Part shown: in pieces, positions 8,698 to 16,829 of the stretch
Numbering within the stretch: the stretch's first letter is position 1
Layout: every line of letters starts with the position of its first letter
Origin: Cetobacterium_A somerae
GTDB lineage: Bacteria; Fusobacteriota; Fusobacteriia; Fusobacteriales; Fusobacteriaceae
DNA: 64,000 nt
Direction: 5' to 3' (one strand)
Assembly: GCF_044784365.2 (NCBI RefSeq)
Contig: NZ_CP173065.2
Made by a program: the position numbers and the translations under genes
The notes under the pieces: generated by a model
The model's input: only the letters and a program-made list of their open reading frames with translations
Told to the model about the DNA's origin: nothing
Database searches by the model: none

Positions 8698-8770
8698 TTG
8701 ACAAAATACATAAAAAATGATATGATTAACAGTAGATTAAGCTTGGATAAGGTCGTCAGCAACCGAATCT
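8698..8770 (+). promoter_or_regulatory. rplU promoter and leader hairpin (possible L21 leader)
   Basis: TTGACA (8698-8703), a 17-base spacer and TATGAT (8721-8726) make a strong promoter. The transcript starts near 8733 and can fold with AGATT (8734-8738) against AATCT (8766-8770) and an inner GGT/ACC pair around GTCAGCA. A structured leader before rplU is known in Firmicutes (L21 leader); whether this is the same element cannot be decided by eye. Confidence 0.6.
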
Positions 8771-8800
8771 AGCGATCTTTATACTTTTGGAGGTGTTAGA

Positions 8801-9112
8801 ATGTACGCAGTTATAAAAACTGGAGGAAAACAGTACAAAGTTGCAGTAGGTGAAGTATTAAGAGTTGAAAAACTAAATGCTGAGGTTAACACAACTGTAG
8901 AATTAACAGAGGTTCTTTTAGTATCAAACAATGGAGAGGTTAAAGTTGGAACTCCTGTTGTTGAAGGTGCTAAAGTAGTTGCAGAGGTTGTTGCTCAAGG
9001 TAAAGGAGCTAAAGTTGTTAACTTCAAATACAAGCCAAAGACTGGATATCACAGAAAGAAAGGTCATAGACAACTTTTCACTGAGATCAAAGTTACTGCA
9101 ATCAATGCATAA
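8801..9112 (+). CDS. rplU: 50S ribosomal protein L21
   Basis: This 103-residue protein of the large ribosomal subunit contacts 23S rRNA. The N-terminus MYAVIKTGGKQYKV and the C-terminal KYKPKTGYHRKKGHRQ are the classic L21 signatures. The length is normal, and a GGAGGTG site precedes the ATG. It is the first gene of the three-gene rplU-prp-rpmA operon typical of Firmicutes and Fusobacteria. No anomaly is seen. Confidence 0.98.
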   Translation: MYAVIKTGGKQYKVAVGEVLRVEKLNAEVNTTVELTEVLLVSNNGEVKVGTPVVEGAKVVAEVVAQGKGAKVVNFKYKPKTGYHRKKGHRQLFTEIKVTAINA

Positions 9113-9119
9113 TTAATTT

Positions 9120-9455
9120 ATGACAAAGATTGAAATTTTAAAAAAAAATGGTAAAGTAGTTAGATACAGAGCCAATGGTCATGCTGAATACGCTGAGTAC
9201 GGGCAAGATATTGTTTGTGCCGCAATTTCCATGGCAATGCAATTTCCGTTAGGAGGATTGCAAGAGATTTTGGATATTACTCCGAAATTTGAAATTGACT
9301 CCGATGGGTACTTAGACGTTGATATGAGGGGAATGGATTTTTCTAACAAAGAAAAAGAGGTTCATGTATTATTAGATACAATGGTATTGATGTTGAAAGA
9401 ACTATCTAAGGGTTATCCTAAACACATAAAGCTTGTAGAGAAGGAGGAAATTTAG
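9120..9455 (+). CDS. prp: Ribosomal-processing cysteine protease Prp
   Basis: This 111-residue protein is the YsxB/Prp family protease that cuts the N-terminal extension from L27. The catalytic pair is visible as His21 (ANGHAEYAEYG) and Cys33 (QDIVCAAISM), matching His22 and Cys34 of the Staphylococcus aureus enzyme. It starts 7 bases after rplU without a strong ribosome site of its own and ends one base before the rpmA start, whose AAGGAGG lies inside the prp tail, so translation of the two is coupled. The presence of the cut site in the neighbouring L27 supports the assignment. Confidence 0.95.
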   Translation: MTKIEILKKNGKVVRYRANGHAEYAEYGQDIVCAAISMAMQFPLGGLQEILDITPKFEIDSDGYLDVDMRGMDFSNKEKEVHVLLDTMVLMLKELSKGYPKHIKLVEKEEI

Positions 9456-9746
9456 ATGCTATTTACATTAAATATACAATTATTTGCGAAGAAAAAAGGA
9501 CAAGGTTCTGTTAAGAACGGAAGAGATTCTAATCCAAATTACCTTGGAGTTAAAAAGTATGATGGAGAGGTTGTAAAAGCTGGAAACATCATCGTTAGAC
9601 AAAGAGGAAACAAATTCCACGCTGGAAACAACATGGGATGTGGAAAAGATCATACTCTATTCGCATTAATCGATGGATACGTAAAGTTCGAGAGATTAGG
9701 AAGAGACAAGAAGCAAGTTTCAGTTTACGCTGAGAAAGCTAACTAA
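9456..9746 (+). CDS. rpmA: 50S ribosomal protein L27 with Prp-cleaved N-terminal extension
   Basis: This 96-residue L27 sits near the peptidyl transferase centre through its N-terminal tail. The sequence begins MLFTLNIQLFAKKKGQ: the first ten residues are the extension that Prp removes after Phe10, exposing AKKKGQ, the functional N-terminus. The body has the family signature GNIIVRQRGNKFHAG. The ribosome site AAGGAGG lies within the end of prp. The extension must be removed for ribosome function in S. aureus, so prp is probably essential here too. Confidence 0.97.
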   Translation: MLFTLNIQLFAKKKGQGSVKNGRDSNPNYLGVKKYDGEVVKAGNIIVRQRGNKFHAGNNMGCGKDHTLFALIDGYVKFERLGRDKKQVSVYAEKAN

Positions 9747-9752
9747 GATTTT

Positions 9753-9783
9753 AAAGGAGAGATTGTTAATCTCTCCTTTTTTT
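9753..9783 (+). terminator. Terminator of the rplU-prp-rpmA operon
   Basis: AAAGGAGAGAT and ATCTCTCCTTT form an 11-bp perfect stem followed by TTTTTTT. On the opposite strand it is followed by AAAATC, so it mainly serves the plus strand. Confidence 0.9.
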
Positions 9784-9804
9784 CATAGTTATATATTTGT
9801 TAAA

Positions 9805-11418
9805 TTATTTTTTACTAAATATACCAAGAATTCCTCCAGAGATTAAAAGAGCAATATCTTTTAATAAAGAAGCCAGATTAAAATGACCAGAATATGCTAA
9901 ATATTTAGATTCCCATTGAGGTGCAAATTTATCTTTAAATTGTTTTAACCCTTCAAAATTATAGAAGTTTCCACCATGATTAAATAGAAATACACTAAGT
10001 TTATTCCATAGTGGAGCTAGTTCACCACCATATATTCCAGCAAGTGGAGCCATTCCTAAACTAAAACGTTCATATTCATTTTCTTTTGACCAGTTTATTA
10101 TTTTTATAAATAAATATTCCATAGTTCCAGATGGAGCAGATTCAATATATCTCATTAAATCAATAGCAACTTCATTTTTATTTTCAGTACTTAATAAATT
10201 AGAAAAAGCAATTAATTCATTATTTTCATTATATAAAAGTGCTATTTTAAAATTTCTAAGATAATCTAAATTAAAACTTCCTAAAGAAAAACTTTTTTCT
10301 TTTGCTTTTTTATTTTTTAACCAATTATTAGAAACTTCTTCTAGTTCAGTTTCAATACCTTCAATAGAATCAATAACTTTAAAAGTAAAGTTCAATTTCT
10401 CAAATTTGTTAAAAGTGTATCTAATTTTTTTGTATAAAGGTGTTGAGATATCATAATCCTTAAGATTAACAACAGCTTCTTCACCAATTTTAATTATTTT
10501 TAGACCAAGCTCTAAATATTCAGAAAGATGTTCTTTGGAAATTTCATAAAAAGCTATATTTTTTCCACTTTGCTTTCCAATTCGATAGAAATCTTGTATA
10601 ATTTCACGAAAGTGTTTTTTATCGCCAATGGGGTCTCCCATAGAGATAAGATTTCCATTAGTGTTTCCATACATAATAAAAGAGTCTTTACCCTTATCAA
10701 AGAGAATTGATTTATCAGGTAATAATGATAGAGAAGCGTAGCTATTATCACTTGACTTAATTATTTTCTTTATTTCATTTATAACTTTAGAACTTGGTAT
10801 TTTTTCTACACTTAATACAGTATTAAAAAAATTAAAAACTAAAAAAATACAAAATATAGATAGAGATATAAAACTGTTCCTTAAAAATATAGTATAATGT
10901 CTATTTAAAACTAGATGCCACCAAACTTCCTTTTTATATTCTACTGTTTTAAAGGAATAAAATCCAAAAAAGATACTGAGTAAAATAACAAGTAGAGTGA
11001 ATAATACCCACTTTATAGATAATCGATCTTTTAAAATTGAAGATTTTCTATAAAATCGATCTTTAGATGGAACTAATAAAATTAAAATAAAGCTGAAAAA
11101 AGCTGCTTCTAAATAATTAAATCCTTTAAAAAAACTAAAAAATATTGCAAAGATAAAAGCAATAATAGAAAGGTAGTAGGCACTATCTAATCGTCTATAG
11201 ATTCCGTAAGCTAATATAAGAAGAAAGGTTCCAATTATATTAGATGAAAGATGAGATAAAGTTATAATATCTCCAGGTAAAACAGAGTAGATAAACTTAA
11301 TATACCTTATATCAAATTTTGATGAGTTTGAAAATATAATAAGTGTTCCAGATAAAAAGATTAAAATACTTAAAATGTCAGGAAAAATCCTTTTTAAAAT
11401 AAAGTGTAACTGTTTCAT
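9805..11418 (-). CDS. MprF-like membrane protein with a DUF2156 (lysyl-PG synthetase) domain
   Basis: This 537-residue protein has about six membrane helices in the first 215 residues and a cytoplasmic DUF2156 domain after that (about 220-530), the GNAT-like fold that transfers an amino acid from aminoacyl-tRNA to phosphatidylglycerol in MprF. Motifs include SMGDPIGD, FYEIS, RYTFNKFEK and LGMAPLAGI. Full MprF proteins have an additional N-terminal flippase of about eight helices, which is missing here, so this is a short synthase form. The amino acid substrate and the actual lipid cannot be told from sequence. The ribosome site is GGAGGGA, about 12 bases upstream. It follows lepA on the same strand, with a palindromic terminator between. 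Confidence 0.75.
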   Translation of the reverse strand: MKQLHFILKRIFPDILSILIFLSGTLIIFSNSSKFDIRYIKFIYSVLPGDIITLSHLSSNIIGTFLLILAYGIYRRLDSAYYLSIIAFIFAIFFSFFKGFNYLEAAFFSFILILLVPSKDRFYRKSSILKDRLSIKWVLFTLLVILLSIFFGFYSFKTVEYKKEVWWHLVLNRHYTIFLRNSFISLSIFCIFLVFNFFNTVLSVEKIPSSKVINEIKKIIKSSDNSYASLSLLPDKSILFDKGKDSFIMYGNTNGNLISMGDPIGDKKHFREIIQDFYRIGKQSGKNIAFYEISKEHLSEYLELGLKIIKIGEEAVVNLKDYDISTPLYKKIRYTFNKFEKLNFTFKVIDSIEGIETELEEVSNNWLKNKKAKEKSFSLGSFNLDYLRNFKIALLYNENNELIAFSNLLSTENKNEVAIDLMRYIESAPSGTMEYLFIKIINWSKENEYERFSLGMAPLAGIYGGELAPLWNKLSVFLFNHGGNFYNFEGLKQFKDKFAPQWESKYLAYSGHFNLASLLKDIALLISGGILGIFSKK

Positions 11419-11436
11419 AAATATAAAATCCCTCCT

Positions 11437-11470
11437 CTAATAAACAAAAGGTGAGCTAGCTAGCTCACCT
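11437..11470 (-). terminator. Terminator of lepA (22-base perfect palindrome)
   Basis: The palindrome at 11449-11470 has arms AGGTGAGCTAG and CTAGCTCACCT and, read on the minus strand, is followed by TTTTGTTTATT. It lies 12 bases after the lepA stop and upstream of the MprF-like gene. Confidence 0.8.
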
Positions 11471-11481
11471 AAAATTATAAA

Positions 11482-13284
11482 TTAATCATTAAGTTTAAGA
11501 ACAGATACAAATGCCTCTTGTGGAATCTCTACGTTTCCAATTTGTTTCATTCTTTTCTTTCCTTCTTTTTGCTTCTCTAAAAGCTTTTTCTTTCTAGAAA
11601 TATCTCCACCATAACACTTAGCAAGAACGTTCTTTCTATAAGCTTTAATAGTTTCTCTAGCTATTATTTTAGCTCCTAATGCAGCTTGAATAGGTACTTC
11701 GAATTGTTGTCTAGGAATAATTTCCTTTAATTTTTCACAAATAGCTCTTCCTCTTGATGCAGCGTGATCAGTGTGAGCAATAAATGAGAATGCATCAACA
11801 ACATTTCCTGAAACAAGAATATCTACTTTAACAAGAGTAGACTCTTTATAACCAATCATCTCATATTCAAATGAAGCATATCCCTTAGTTCTAGATTTTA
11901 ACTTATCGTAGAAGTCAATAACAATCTCTGCAAGAGGTAACTCATATATTACCATTGTTCTGTTATCATCTATGTACTTCATATCAATGTAAGTTCCTCT
12001 TTTTTCCTGACAAAGTTCCATAACGTTTCCTACATAATCTTTAGGAGTAAGGATACTTCCTTTTATATATGGTTCTTCAACACAGAATTTAGCTCTTCCA
12101 CCTTCAGGGAAATCACAAGGGTTATCGATAACATAAGTTTCTTTTCCTTCTAGAGTAATTCTATACTCAACTGAAGGAGAAGTAGAGATTAAATCTATAT
12201 CATATTCTCTTCTAAGTCTTTCAACAATGATTTCCATGTGTAGTAATCCTAAGAATCCACATCTAAATCCAAATCCTAGAGCAAGAGATGTCTCAGGAAT
12301 GAATGTTAAAGATGCATCATTTAATTGAAGTTTTTCTAAAGCTTCTCTTAAATCCTCGTAATCATCAGTAGATATTGGATATAATCCAGCAAATACCATT
12401 GATTGAGCAGCTCTAAATCCTTCTAAAGGTTCAGCACAAGGTCTTTTAGCATGAGTAATAGTATCTCCTACTTGAGTATCTTGAATAGTTTTAATACCAG
12501 TTATGATATATCCAACAGATCCAGAACTTAATTCAGGTTGCTCTTTTTTAGTTGGAGCAAAAATACCACATTCAAGAACATCAAACTCTTTTCCAGTTGA
12601 CCAAATTTTAATTTTATCTCCCTTTTTAATAGAACCATCAAGAACTTTAACATAAGTTATAACTCCACGATAGTCGTCAAATAAAGAGTCAAAAATCATA
12701 GCTCTTAAAGGAGCTTCTTCATCAAAAGTTGGAGCAGGAACTCTTTCAACAATAGCTTCTAAAAGCTCTTCAATTCCAATTCCAGCTTTAGCTGAAACTA
12801 AAACAGCGTTATCTGCAGGTAATCCAATAATATCCTCAATTTCATTTTTAACTTTATCTACATCAGCAGCAGGTAAGTCAATTTTGTTAATAACAGGTAC
12901 AATCTCAAGGTTATTCTCAAGAGCTAAGTAAACGTTAGCTAGAGTTTGAGCTTCTACACCTTGAGCAGCATCTACAACTAGAAGAGCTCCTTCACATGCA
13001 GATAGCGAACGAGAAACTTCATATATAAAGTCAACGTGTCCTGGAGTATCAATAAGATTTAATTCATACTCATTTCCATCTTTAGCAGTATATTTTAAAG
13101 TAACAGCCTGAGCTTTTATCGTAATTCCCTTTTCTCTTTCTAACTCCATTGAATCAAGAAGTTGTTCTTTCATTTCTCTTTCAGTAACAGTTCCAGTAGC
13201 TTGAAGTAGTCTATCAGCTACAGTTGATTTACCGTGATCTATATGTGCTATAATTGAAAAGTTTCTTTTAAATTTTTGTAACAC
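11482..13284 (-). CDS. lepA: Elongation factor 4 (LepA), ribosome-associated GTPase
   Basis: This 600-residue translational GTPase remodels ribosomes and helps 30S assembly and translation under stress. G1 AHIDHGKST, G3 DTPGH and G4 NKID are present in the first 135 residues, followed by domains II, III and V and the LepA-specific C-terminus (KKKLLEKQKEGKKRMK). The start codon is GTG (13282-13284), with a GAGGAGG site 5 bases upstream. A minus-strand promoter TTGATT-17-TATAAT precedes it. The length is the family standard. Confidence 0.97.
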   Translation of the reverse strand: MLQKFKRNFSIIAHIDHGKSTVADRLLQATGTVTEREMKEQLLDSMELEREKGITIKAQAVTLKYTAKDGNEYELNLIDTPGHVDFIYEVSRSLSACEGALLVVDAAQGVEAQTLANVYLALENNLEIVPVINKIDLPAADVDKVKNEIEDIIGLPADNAVLVSAKAGIGIEELLEAIVERVPAPTFDEEAPLRAMIFDSLFDDYRGVITYVKVLDGSIKKGDKIKIWSTGKEFDVLECGIFAPTKKEQPELSSGSVGYIITGIKTIQDTQVGDTITHAKRPCAEPLEGFRAAQSMVFAGLYPISTDDYEDLREALEKLQLNDASLTFIPETSLALGFGFRCGFLGLLHMEIIVERLRREYDIDLISTSPSVEYRITLEGKETYVIDNPCDFPEGGRAKFCVEEPYIKGSILTPKDYVGNVMELCQEKRGTYIDMKYIDDNRTMVIYELPLAEIVIDFYDKLKSRTKGYASFEYEMIGYKESTLVKVDILVSGNVVDAFSFIAHTDHAASRGRAICEKLKEIIPRQQFEVPIQAALGAKIIARETIKAYRKNVLAKCYGGDISRKKKLLEKQKEGKKRMKQIGNVEIPQEAFVSVLKLND

Positions 13285-13318
13285 AATATCCTCCTCTAAA
13301 TATATTTCTTCACACTAT

Positions 13319-13347
13319 ATTATAAAAGAATTATCAAAAAAAATCAA
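13319..13347 (-). promoter_or_regulatory. Promoter of lepA
   Basis: Read on the minus strand, TTGATT (13347-13342), 17 bases and TATAAT (13324-13319) lie 35 bases upstream of the GTG start. Confidence 0.65.
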
Positions 13348-13365
13348 TCTAAATTAAATAATAGC

Positions 13366-13395
13366 TTGACTTTATGAAGGTTTTTAGAATATCAT
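13366..13395 (+). promoter_or_regulatory. Possible promoter of the YhcH operon
   Basis: TTGACT (13366-13371) and TATCAT (13390-13395) are separated by 18 bases and lie 35 bases before the start codon at 13431. A TAGAAT at 13385 is too close to the -35 to be the main -10. Confidence 0.45.
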
Positions 13396-13430
13396 TAAAG
13401 AAGAATATAAAAAAATAAGGGGGATTAATA

Positions 13431-13886
13431 ATGATCTTTGGACAAATGAATGAATTAAAGTTTTATAAGGGAATTTCTAGTGGTCTAGATATGGCTATAG
13501 AGGCTATTGAAAACGGAAGTTATATAAATGGGGTAGTAGGAAAAAATGAATTAGATGGAGATAATGTATTTTTTAATCTTCAAGAGTGCAAAACTAAAGT
13601 TTTAGAAGAGTGTTTCTTTGAGGGGCATAAAAAATATATAGATATTCATGTAGTAATTGATGGTGAAGAGGGAATTGGTTACTCTTTAAAAGACTCACTA
13701 AAAGAAAAAACTGAATATAATGAAGAGAGTGATTTTCAAGTTTTAGAGGGAACTGAAGAGTACAGATTAAACATGACTAAGGATAACTTTCTAATAGTTT
13801 TCCCAGATGAGCCTCATATGCCATTAATTGCAAAAAATAATGAGCCTAAAGAACTAAAGAAAGTAGTATTTAAGATAAAGTACTAA
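13431..13886 (+). CDS. YhcH/YjgK/YiaL family protein (DUF386)
   Basis: This 151-residue cupin-like protein belongs to the family that includes YiaL and YhcH, associated with sugar (sialic acid, gulonate) metabolism and biofilm. The family signature EGHKKYIDIHVVIDGEEGIGY (glutamate and histidine ligands) at about residues 63-83 and FPDEPHMP near 126 are present, the latter providing another metal His. The biochemical reaction is not firmly established in the family. It leads a tightly spaced group of four genes (gaps 9-22 bases), with GGGGGAT as the ribosome site. Confidence 0.85.
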   Translation: MIFGQMNELKFYKGISSGLDMAIEAIENGSYINGVVGKNELDGDNVFFNLQECKTKVLEECFFEGHKKYIDIHVVIDGEEGIGYSLKDSLKEKTEYNEESDFQVLEGTEEYRLNMTKDNFLIVFPDEPHMPLIAKNNEPKELKKVVFKIKY

Positions 13887-13899
13887 GAAGAAGGAAGAA

Positions 13900-14565
13900 A
13901 TGGAACAAATTAATAATAAACTGTTTTTATGGATAAGTTTGCTGGCTTTTTTAGGTGGAGGTATGAATGCCTTTGCAATATTGGAATTTTCTCTAACTGC
14001 AAGCCATATAACGGGAAGCGTAACAAGAATCTCAACTGATTTAGTATACTATAATATACCCCATTTGAAAATAATGCTAGGATTAGTGGTAGCATTTTTT
14101 ACTGGAGCGATAGTTTCAGGTATTATTATTGGATCAGGAAGAGATTTTGAACTTAGAAAAAGATATGGAGATACTTTCATATTTATTGGAGTACTATTAA
14201 AACTTTTAGATATATATTTATATGCTGAAGTTTTATTTGTATTTATTCTTGCCTTTTCTTTAGGTTTACAAAATGGTCTATTTATACGTTATAGAGGTAT
14301 GGTAATTAGAACTACTCATATGACTGGAACAGTAACAGATTTAGGTGTTGTAATAGGGCATTATTTAAGAGGAAATAGAGAGATAACATGGAAAATGAAA
14401 TATTATGCTATGAATATACTTTCTTTTATAACTGGAGGTCTTTTAGTAGGATTAGGACTAAAGTATTTAGGAAGAGGTATTATAAACTATATGTCTATAG
14501 CTTATATTTTAAGTGGAGCTTATTATTTCTTATTAAGAGATAGATATTATAAAATGAAAAGGTAG
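13900..14565 (+). CDS. DUF1275 (YoaK-like) membrane protein
   Basis: This 221-residue integral membrane protein has about six predicted helices. The DUF1275 signature GGMNAFAI...SHITGSVTRIS near the N-terminus and the second half-repeat TTHMTGTVTDLG at about residue 142 suggest an internal duplication. The function of the family is unknown; its members are possibly transporters. It starts 13 bases after the YhcH gene with a GAAGGAAG site. Confidence 0.85.
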   Translation: MEQINNKLFLWISLLAFLGGGMNAFAILEFSLTASHITGSVTRISTDLVYYNIPHLKIMLGLVVAFFTGAIVSGIIIGSGRDFELRKRYGDTFIFIGVLLKLLDIYLYAEVLFVFILAFSLGLQNGLFIRYRGMVIRTTHMTGTVTDLGVVIGHYLRGNREITWKMKYYAMNILSFITGGLLVGLGLKYLGRGIINYMSIAYILSGAYYFLLRDRYYKMKR

Positions 14566-14574
14566 GAGAGGAAA

Positions 14575-14769
14575 ATGGAAAGATATTTTATAACAATAGA
14601 GGAAAAAAAAGAGGTAGTAGAAAAGTATCCAACTCTTGAGTGTGAAAACTCAATAGGAATGATGATAGATGATTATATGTCTATAAAGTGTAAAGTTTTA
14701 TCAGGAACATGTACTTATAGATTAGGACAAAAGAATGAGTATAAAAATTGCAAAATACTAAATAAATAG
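14575..14769 (+). CDS. Small four-cysteine protein, unknown function
   Basis: This 64-residue acidic/basic mixed protein has four cysteines (at about 24, 41, 48 and 59) spaced as if to bind a metal or form a small redox site. A GGAGAGG site and 9-base spacing to its neighbour support translation. I do not recognise the family. Its place between a DUF1275 protein and a thioredoxin-like protein suggests co-expression but no specific role. Confidence 0.6.
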   Translation: MERYFITIEEKKEVVEKYPTLECENSIGMMIDDYMSIKCKVLSGTCTYRLGQKNEYKNCKILNK

Positions 14770-14791
14770 TAGAAAATATGGGGTGAGATTA

Positions 14792-15283
14792 ATGGATATG
14801 AAAACTCTTTATTCAGCAGGAATGAATTTTGATGCTTTTATGGGAACAGGAATAAAAAGTGAAAGAGATAGAATTCCTAAGAATTATTCAAGAATAACTA
14901 TGACTGAAGATGAAATCAATATTGTAAAAAATATTGAAAAAAAAATAAACTTCTTAGTTTCAGGAGAGCCATGGTGCATGGACTTTCAATTAAATGTAAC
15001 TGTATTGAAAAAGTTTTGTGAGTTAAATCCAAATTTTGATATGGCTATTATAACTAAAGCTAGAGGAGAGAAATTTTTAAAACCTTTAATGGAAGTAGAG
15101 GAGTTTAAAGTTCCTTTTATTGTTCCATTAACAGAGGAGTTTGAAGTTTGTGGAGATATTTTTGTAGAGAGACCAAAAGAGATTAAAAAGTTTGTTTATG
15201 AAGATGTAAAAATGGACTATTTAAAAGGTCAATATTTAAACGAAACTATTAAAGATTTAATAGAGATGATAACTAAAAAGTAG
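14792..15283 (+). CDS. Thioredoxin-family protein with a single active-site Cys
   Basis: The ATG at 14792 is preferred over an in-frame GTG at 14783, because GGGGTGAG sits at the right distance, giving 163 residues. The central strand LVSGEPWCMDFQ and the downstream helix match the thioredoxin fold, but the usual CxxC reads WCMD, so only the first cysteine remains. This variant occurs in a bacterial group of thioredoxin-like proteins of unknown partner. It is the last gene of its operon and its stop codon is inside a bidirectional terminator. Confidence 0.7.
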   Translation: MDMKTLYSAGMNFDAFMGTGIKSERDRIPKNYSRITMTEDEINIVKNIEKKINFLVSGEPWCMDFQLNVTVLKKFCELNPNFDMAIITKARGEKFLKPLMEVEEFKVPFIVPLTEEFEVCGDIFVERPKEIKKFVYEDVKMDYLKGQYLNETIKDLIEMITKK

Positions 15284-15307
15284 ATGTTATTTAACATCTA
15301 CTTTTTT
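15275..15307. terminator. Bidirectional terminator containing both convergent stop codons
   Basis: AAAAAGTAGATGTTA and TAACATCTACTTTTT are perfectly complementary around a two-base centre. The stem includes the TAG stop of the thioredoxin-like gene (15281-15283) and the TAA stop of the minus-strand binding protein (15287-15289), and each strand reads T residues after the stem. Confidence 0.85.
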
Positions 15308-16810
15308 CATATCTTCATAATAGTTTCTCATACTTGCTTTGTTATATTGGAAATTATGAATTTTATTACTGATTCCAATTCCATCAATTTTATAAACTAA
15401 TGGAACTATTGGATTTTCATCTAAAATAATCTCTTGAACATTTTTATAATATATTTTTCTCTTTTCTATGTCAGTAGTAGTACGAGCTAAATCAATCTCT
15501 TTATCTAAAATTGGATTACTATAAAAAGATCTATTTCCTTCAGCTCCAATTGAGTTTGAATGGAATAGAGTAGTAACTACAGTATCAATATCACTAACAC
15601 CTAAAATCCATGTAGTTAAAAGAATATCATGAGCACCCTCTGAAGTTTTCTTTAGAAATGTTCCCCACTCAACAATTTCAATATTTGATTCGATTCCAAT
15701 CTCTTTTAAATTAGCTTGTATAATTTGAGCTATTTGAACTCTTACTATATTTTCACTTGTCCAAATTTTAAAAATTGGAAGTTTTTTTTCTTTAGTTTCA
15801 TTGGCAATAATCTCTTTCGCTTTTTTTATATCGTTATCTATTGGTTTTAAATTTTGGTAACTTCCAAAAATATTTGGATTTATTGGAGAGGTTGCAATAG
15901 AGCCTCTATTTAGAAATATAGCTTCTAAAATTCCAGCTTTATCAATAGCCATATGAATGGCTTTTCGAATATTTTTATTATCTAAACCATCTTTTTGAAC
16001 ATTTAAAACCATTAACTCTGTTGTTGTAGTAGTTTTATGAAGCAGATTCAGATTGGGATTTTTTTCTACAATTTGAAAATCAATGGGAGATATAGCATAA
16101 ATAATATCAACCTCACCAGTTTCTAAAGCAGCTAAACGACTAGTATTTTCAGTGATTATTTTAAAAACTAGGCCATTATTTTTAGGTGCTCCTTTAAAAT
16201 AATCTTTAAAACTACTCATAACAATTTTATCACCATCTCCCCAATTGGTAACCATATAAGGACCAGTACCAATTGGATTTAATGCAACATTATTTCCAGC
16301 CATTACGTAATTTTTATTCATAATAGCAGCTATAGGAAGAGTTAAATTAGCTAAAAATGGTGCTGACGGTTCATGTAAAGTTATAAGAACTTTATCATCT
16401 GACGTTTTAGCAACTGATTTAATATCTTTTAATATAACTCTACTTCCAGGTTTCTCCATCATTCTCTCTAAACTAAAAATGACATCATCTGTTGTCAATG
16501 TATCACCATTATGAAACTTAACTTTTTTTCTAATAGTAAATAAGATCTCTGTAGGAGAGAGATAGACAAAACTTTCAGCTAATTCAGGTATAGGAGTTCC
16601 CTTATCATCAAGAGTAACTAAAGTATTGAAAATATGTTCTGTGATACCAAGAGTTGGAAACTCATTAAATGTATGTGGATCTAATGATTTAGGTTTTGAA
16701 CCCTGTGCTACAGTAATAACATTATTATTATTACTAAAGGAAATATTAAATACAAATATAAAGTTTATAGCAAGTAGCAAAGTAAAATATTTTTGAATAA
16801 ATTTTCTCAT
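15287..16810 (-). CDS. ABC transporter substrate-binding protein, peptide/nickel family (SBP family 5)
   Basis: This 507-residue exported protein has a signal peptide (LLLAINFIFVFNISFS, residues about 12-28) and the SBP5 fold. The block LDPHTFNEFPTLGITEHIFNTLVTLD and FHNGDTLTTDDVIFSLERM are characteristic of DppA/OppA/GsiB-like proteins. No lipobox cysteine is seen, so it is probably soluble in the periplasm. No permease genes for it are adjacent; the ABC exporter upstream is a different type. The bound ligand (di- or oligopeptide, glutathione) cannot be assigned. Confidence 0.85.
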   Translation of the reverse strand: MRKFIQKYFTLLLAINFIFVFNISFSNNNNVITVAQGSKPKSLDPHTFNEFPTLGITEHIFNTLVTLDDKGTPIPELAESFVYLSPTEILFTIRKKVKFHNGDTLTTDDVIFSLERMMEKPGSRVILKDIKSVAKTSDDKVLITLHEPSAPFLANLTLPIAAIMNKNYVMAGNNVALNPIGTGPYMVTNWGDGDKIVMSSFKDYFKGAPKNNGLVFKIITENTSRLAALETGEVDIIYAISPIDFQIVEKNPNLNLLHKTTTTTELMVLNVQKDGLDNKNIRKAIHMAIDKAGILEAIFLNRGSIATSPINPNIFGSYQNLKPIDNDIKKAKEIIANETKEKKLPIFKIWTSENIVRVQIAQIIQANLKEIGIESNIEIVEWGTFLKKTSEGAHDILLTTWILGVSDIDTVVTTLFHSNSIGAEGNRSFYSNPILDKEIDLARTTTDIEKRKIYYKNVQEIILDENPIVPLVYKIDGIGISNKIHNFQYNKASMRNYYEDMKKVDVK

Positions 16811-16829
16811 AATTCTCCTTTAAATAATA

